A DNA stretch of 64,000 bases, from positions 16,619,805-16,683,804 of the forward strand of contig NC_081146.1 of assembly GCF_958295425.1 (NCBI RefSeq). The letters are read 5' to 3'. Positions 58,576 to 64,000 of the stretch are shown in pieces. The notes beneath the pieces are model-generated. The model saw only the letters and a list, made by a program, of their open reading frames with translations. It searched no databases and was not told where the DNA came from. The stretch comes from Solea solea (taxonomy: Eukaryota; Chordata; Actinopteri; Pleuronectiformes; Soleidae). Made by a program: the position numbers and the translations under genes. How positions within the stretch are numbered: position 1 is the stretch's first letter; each line of letters starts with the position of its first letter.

Positions 58576-60901
58576 CTTAAAATGGAGAACTGATGTGTCC
58601 AACAGGTGTTGTACTGAGTTTTTATGCTGAGAAACTCTGATTTCTGTGGATGGAATCATGGCTGAATGCAGTCAGTGTGAACAAAAAGAAGACGTTGTGG
58701 GTGGAAACAACTGAATCAACAAACAATTGCACATTGTTTGTTGTTCTTCCTTGAATATTTATTCATCAGATTGAAATTGAAATTAGTTTCAAAATGTTGT
58801 GCACACAAAACAGATCCTCAGGCTTCCTTATATACATTTGAGCACAGAAAGAGTCTGTACCCAGTGTGACGTACACTGAAACATTGTGAACAAAGCGGCT
58901 TAGCAACCAAAGGGGATTCAAAGGAAATTCTAAAAGCAACTGGATCGCTGAAAAAAATAAGAGGGAATAACAAATAAAGCCTCACAATGCAGAGCTGATG
59001 ACTAATATGGCGATAAAGAGTTGCTGAAGAAGATCTGGTCTCCAAACAATGCATTCATGTGAACCCTTGGCCCACTTGACTACAGCTGCATCCTTCATTT
59101 TTATGTTTTATCTCATACATTATAATTGTATTTAGCCAAAGAACTATAAATACACAGTTATATCAATAACAATCACAGAAAAAAACAATTTCTTGTGGAA
59201 TTATATATTGTAAACAGCAATATGTCTATACAACACTAACATGTTGCGTATTCATTTAAGGCCTGAGGTCACAGGAAATGTAAAGTAAATATTTTTCTTA
59301 TTTTAAATGCTGATCCTCGTGCGTTGAGGCCTTAAGTGTGTGAAGTTATTGTCAATTATGCATCACTGCCTTCTTATGTGTGTTCATCATTGTATGCTGT
59401 TCCTGTAAATTGAGGACACATTTACAGAAAAAAAAGTCTAATTAAATCATTACAACTTGGAGGCACGTACAGTTGTACATTGTACAGTTTATGTGTAGTC
59501 CTAGTTAAAGCCACTCTCTTATACATCTATAGTACGAGGCCGGTTCCGTATGTTGCCGGCCCACACATTTCAGCTCTATACAATTAAACTGAATCAGGCT
59601 GAGGATGCCCGTTGTCGTGGAGACCATGCTTCATCTGATCAATTTGGTTTCAAGTCAAATTGGGTCTAACCAGGTTGACGGCGTCCATGTCAGTCCATTT
59701 CTATATCACACCACTGCGAGACAAGACAGCAGCACCGTCATATTCCACAAGCCTTAATATAATATAATGAGACATAGTGGTGTGCTGGTTCTATATGTGC
59801 TCTAATTATTTACTTTCCTTAGATTTAAGTTTAATTCAAATAATTAAATTAATACAATTCATGTTTTTTTTTATTGTAACTTGCCCTTATATGTGGGACA
59901 TACTGTTAAAAAATGTTTTAGTCTACAACATCAGTGGTCCTGTTTTCCTCCAGGTTAATGCTGTGGAGATTTTATACACTGTGCTTCGGTGACCTCTAGA
60001 GGAAGTGAATACCATGTGGGATGTTCTCATTCAGGAAGATGTGACTGTGGTAAATTAGGACATAGTTTTCAGACCAAATGAGTCCCTTTAACCCCAGTCA
60101 TTTTGCTTAATTTTCGCTGGAAAGGCAGGATGTTACTTTTATTTTTAACTGCCACAGAGAAGAGAAATACGTTTTAAAGCTTTCATGGCATGGAGTTATT
60201 ATTTGTTTTTAAATTGCAAACACATAGGGTGACCAGATCCCAACATTAAATGAGGGACAAAGAGAATGTTTATGTCTGACAATGTGGGACGCCAGTTATC
60301 AGTGCTGAGAAGTCGCGTAAAAATGTTGATAGATTGTTTATTTACAGTTCCTTAAAAAAAATAAAACAACAGAATGTATGTGTAATATAATGTGTCATAA
60401 AAGCTATGGATTATAAAATATACAACCAGTCGAGGGCAACTTTTCAAGAAACAAAGAAAAAAACAAACACTTACCCACACTTTCCATCATTTATGTAAAA
60501 ATACTGTATCTCAAACTGTCAACAGTGGATCTTAACTGGGCTGAGGGCGCCCTCTGCTGTTAGAGGAGAAGAATACACCTCATGTTTTCCCATTTTCTAA
60601 TTGTTAGTTTTTTTTTGATTTATGGCTAAAAGTCCACAATATACAAGTATATTATTATGACATGGGACAGAATATGCTTTATAAGCGAAGATCAACTATT
60701 TTTTGCACTGCAATTTTGTTTTTATAACGCTCTATATAAATTATAATGGCAATAATAATAATAACAAAAACAGTAATATTATTACAAAACACAACCATAC
60801 CCTTTGTTGTTCTTCTTCTTTGCTTGTATGTGGCAGTTGTGTCACTTTAAATGCCGCAAGGAATTGTGGGGTGTGGTTGTTATATATACTGTATAAAGTT
60901 A

Positions 60902-60975
60902 ATTTATTTATTTGTTTATTTGTTTATTTCTGTATGTATGTATGTATGTATGTATGTATATATGTATATATATAT
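60902..60975. repeat. (TTTA/TTTG)n and (TATG)n tetranucleotide repeats
   Basis: Two adjacent tetranucleotide tracts, followed by a poly-T run. Confidence 0.9.
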
Positions 60976-61825
60976 TTTTTTTTTTATTTTTTTGCCTTCC
61001 TTTGCATTTAGATTGGTCACCATGACAACATGACGTGAGAGAAGAAAAATGTTGAATTCCTGGGCAGATGTGAAAGGGTCCTCTGATGTTTTCATAGTTT
61101 ACATGGGTGTAGAACTACAGTGGTGGCATGCAACTTCAAATGTTATTGCTGCAAGGAATTATGGGATAGCAGTATTTTCTCTCTTTCTCTTAACAATGGT
61201 GATCCAGTGTATCGTTTGTTAAGGAGATAAGAAAAGATGGGATCGAATCGCAGCTCCCTTCTTTGTAATTAGCGTATTTTACTACAGTTCCCATTATGAC
61301 TGCACTTACTATGTTCACAACATTTTAACCGGGATTGCTACTTTCTTTTAATGTATGTTTTTAATGCTTGTTGTTTTTAAATCTGCTTGTGTAACACTTT
61401 GAGATTTGTTTGCAAATGTAAAGTGCTTTATAAGTCGAATAAACGATAATTATTCTTAACTAAGTCAACAAAATAGACAACATTCAATCATTTATACTGT
61501 GGTAATAGTTGCATGGGAATGGATTCAGACTGACTTGTAATGTTATACGTCCCCCACTTGATGGCAGCATTACGACTTCAAACACAGTCAAGCCTCAACG
61601 TCAGTATGAACAACAGCTCTGATGATAGGAAGACAATACTCAGGCATCTACATGATGTTAATTCTGTTTTACATTTGAAATCAACACTGTTCTTAAATGT
61701 GCTGTAAAGCTTTTCAGTGATTTAACATTTGTCTCTTTGATATTAACATGAATTTGTCCAATATTTGAGCATTAAGTAATAATTAATAATTTTGGATATT
61801 AATCACCTAACTGTGAATATATTAA

Positions 61826-61844
61826 GTGTGTGTGTGTGTGTGTG
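61826..61844. repeat. (GT)n microsatellite
   Basis: About nine GT units. Confidence 0.9.
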
Positions 61845-64000
61845 ATTTTGCTATTATTCTGTGACTAAACATGTTTATATCACAACATGTTTGTCCTGAC
61901 TGTTCACAAGTATTTGTGGTGTCAAAGAAGAACTAATTTCTGTTAACTTTTATAGAGAGAAACTTAAAGCACTGGACAAATGAGCACAAAGGAATATAGT
62001 CTGGCCTCAGTCAAAAAAACAAACAACAAACTGTCACAGCTTATATTCAAATAAAATAATGCAAAACCTATTAGGAAAGTTCCCAGACTGCTTTTAATCC
62101 TCGAGGAGTACTCATTTAGTCATTTCCTGTTGACTTGTTTTTGAAGAGCAATCTTTGTTTTTTCAAGATTAAAATTCAATGAGGGAAAAAAAAACAATCC
62201 GTAGTCAGCCAGGAGGTATAGAGAACGCCATTTGTGTTTCATTATTTATGGTGAAGCTGAACACTTTTGTTTCTTCTTCTTCTTTTCTTTTTTTTTTTGA
62301 AAGAAATGTCCTTTCCCTGCATCGCTGGGAATTATGTACCGCCCGTAGTGGAGTTGCTATGCTTCAGTGCTTACTAAATCGACAATTCCCCCTGGCAGAG
62401 CATTGTTCTCGAGCCCATCATGCCAGGGCCCATTTTGATGACATCATCATCGCTGTCACTCTTAGTGGACCCCACTGTGGATGGTCCCTTCTAGGCAAAG
62501 AGGGTGTCATGGACCACTGCACACCCCTATCTGCTGGTACATTGCCCAACACAGCGGTGTCCCCTATCAGAAGTCCCTGCAGTGTTGGCTTTGCAGCTCC
62601 ACATTATTCTCGATGACTTCATCTTAATCACATTCCGTTTCATTTTCTTTTTATCTCCTCAGAGCCGTGCCCACACTGCGACGCACAAAAACTCCACAAG
62701 TGGCTGCACACGTGCGTCTCACGGCGACACGCGCTGCTTTTGTTTAGCGACAAAGAAAAACTTAGTAAATCAAAGCCACACAAAGCCACAATGTTACAAA
62801 GAGAGACACATAATCCAACTAATAACTCTCGAACATGTTTGCTCCGGCACAGAGGAAAAATATTCACAATGTCATAAAAGTGCATTTTTGTGCAAAGGCA
62901 TTTTATATATTCTTCTATAGTCTTCATTCAGTGTTAATCACATCATAACTAATACATTAGACTACATTTTAAACAAAAACAAAGATGTATGTATGCACGT
63001 AGCACCCACAACCACCTTCTGACATAAAGTAAACCAAAAAAAATGGAATAAAAATAAAACTAAATAGCCCAGTTTTTGTGCACATTTAGCATACATGGAA
63101 ACAAAATGCCGCACCCACAGCAGGTCAGACATCAAAACAGAAGAACTGAACTCTCCCCACTCAAACGGTGATGCATGCAAAACATGACCAATTTCAAATA
63201 AGCAGTAATCCAAAGGATCAGTCACTCAAAAAAACAACAACAGTTGAGCCACTATACTCAGAGTCAGAGTCACTCTGATAGTTTTGCAACTGTGAATGAA
63301 TGTTTGACGTCAAGTCTTTGAATTATCTTTAAAAAGAGATTCAAATTGCACCAAAAAGCGGCCTTATTGTGATAGAAATGAATGATTATATCTTATAACA
63401 GTATCATGATCTTGACAATCCTAAACTTACATGTAGTGCATGCAGTAGGAGACTACGACAGACAGGTGCATTCATTTGTAAGTACTGGTAGGTATCTCTG
63501 GGTCTCTTCGCTGCTCTTTGAGCACTTTTGACCTTGCCCTGCGACTGCAGACACACACTCAGAGAAACATGGTTTTCTCAGACATGGCAGAGGGCCAAAA
63601 TAAATAACCTGCCCTCAGAGTGTCGGCAGAACCGCAAGAAATCCAAAACCAGGACCCGGCCCAGCAGCACTCACTCACAGGGCTATCAGCGAATGACTTG
63701 CTGAAATTTTAATTGTCCGAATGCATCATGTGGTTTGGAAACAAAATCAAATCAGGACGGATCATCCTTCCTCTTTGACACCCGTCCAAACGGAGAGTAG
63801 CATTTTTGATTAGGGTTTCATTTATTTATTTTAAGGTGGCTCTGATTTCAAGGTCAGGTTACAGCAACTTGGGGGACGAACAGATGACATTGTATGGATA
63901 GGTAATTCAAGAGTCTGCACGCTTCGATCCTCACAGATGAGGCAGATAAGAGACAGGTGTCTTGTAGAATAGAGGACATCCATCTAGAAATTCAATCGCT

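Larger units (their letters stand above)
55341..64000. other. intergenic, no gene recognised
   Basis: No coding exon recognised on either strand. It contains a retroelement-tail-like T-rich segment (57420-57600), a minus-strand fish repeat end (58505-58575), several microsatellites (57702-57748, 57930-57961, 60902-60975, 61826-61844) and complex non-repetitive stretches at 59520-59700, 62310-62640 and 63640-63900. The longest open frames (159 codons at 56612-57091, 145 at 62179-62616) look like chance. Confidence 0.5.

Noticed and set aside
59928..59992. Possible terminal exon (acceptor CCTCCAG then a short frame to TGA)
   Set aside because: Only about a dozen codons with no recognisable family and no partner exon.
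62179..62616. 145-codon open frame
   Set aside because: It starts in an A-rich tract and crosses a poly-T run; probably chance. The DNA is listed only as a possible non-coding element.

Overview
This is vertebrate, almost certainly teleost fish, nuclear DNA. It is AT-rich, dense in short tandem repeats, and carries interspersed repeats of kinds abundant in ray-finned fish (small hAT-like and TTAA-flanked inverted-repeat elements, tRNA-related SINE-like units). Genes are split by canonical GT/AG introns. Nothing bacterial, viral or CRISPR-like is present.

Three genes are supported. (1) At the left edge, minus strand, a 59-base exon (181-239) encodes MGQHLGKREAPVDSK with a good acceptor and donor. 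It resembles the N-terminus of golli-type myelin basic protein (mbp); the rest of that gene lies to the left, outside the window. (2) On the plus strand, galr1 (galanin receptor type 1) is complete in three exons (20874-21530, 21619-21684, 28952-29272), giving 347 residues. (3) On the minus strand, depdc1b (DEP domain-containing protein 1B) is complete in eleven coding exons between 49537 and 39585, giving 532 residues with every intron phase consistent.

Layout: 0.2 kb, golli-mbp exon; 0.3-20.5 kb, intergenic/5' mbp territory with several small transposons and a CpG-rich, CCAAT-containing block near 12.6-13.6 kb that may be the golli promoter; 20.5-29.4 kb, galr1; 29.4-39.5 kb, intergenic with three recognisable inverted-repeat elements; 39.5-49.7 kb, depdc1b and its promoter; 49.8-64 kb, apparently gene-free and repeat-rich.

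The divergent mbp(-)/galr1(+) pair matches the human 18q23 arrangement, which supports both calls. depdc1b lies on 5q11-q12 in human, so its place beside galr1 here is a lineage difference. The three genes have no evident shared pathway (myelin/signalling protein, neuropeptide GPCR, cell-cycle regulator). I found no convincing previously undescribed system; the most useful leads are the golli exon with its candidate promoter, upstream ORFs in the galr1 leader, and several transposons with intact target-site duplications.
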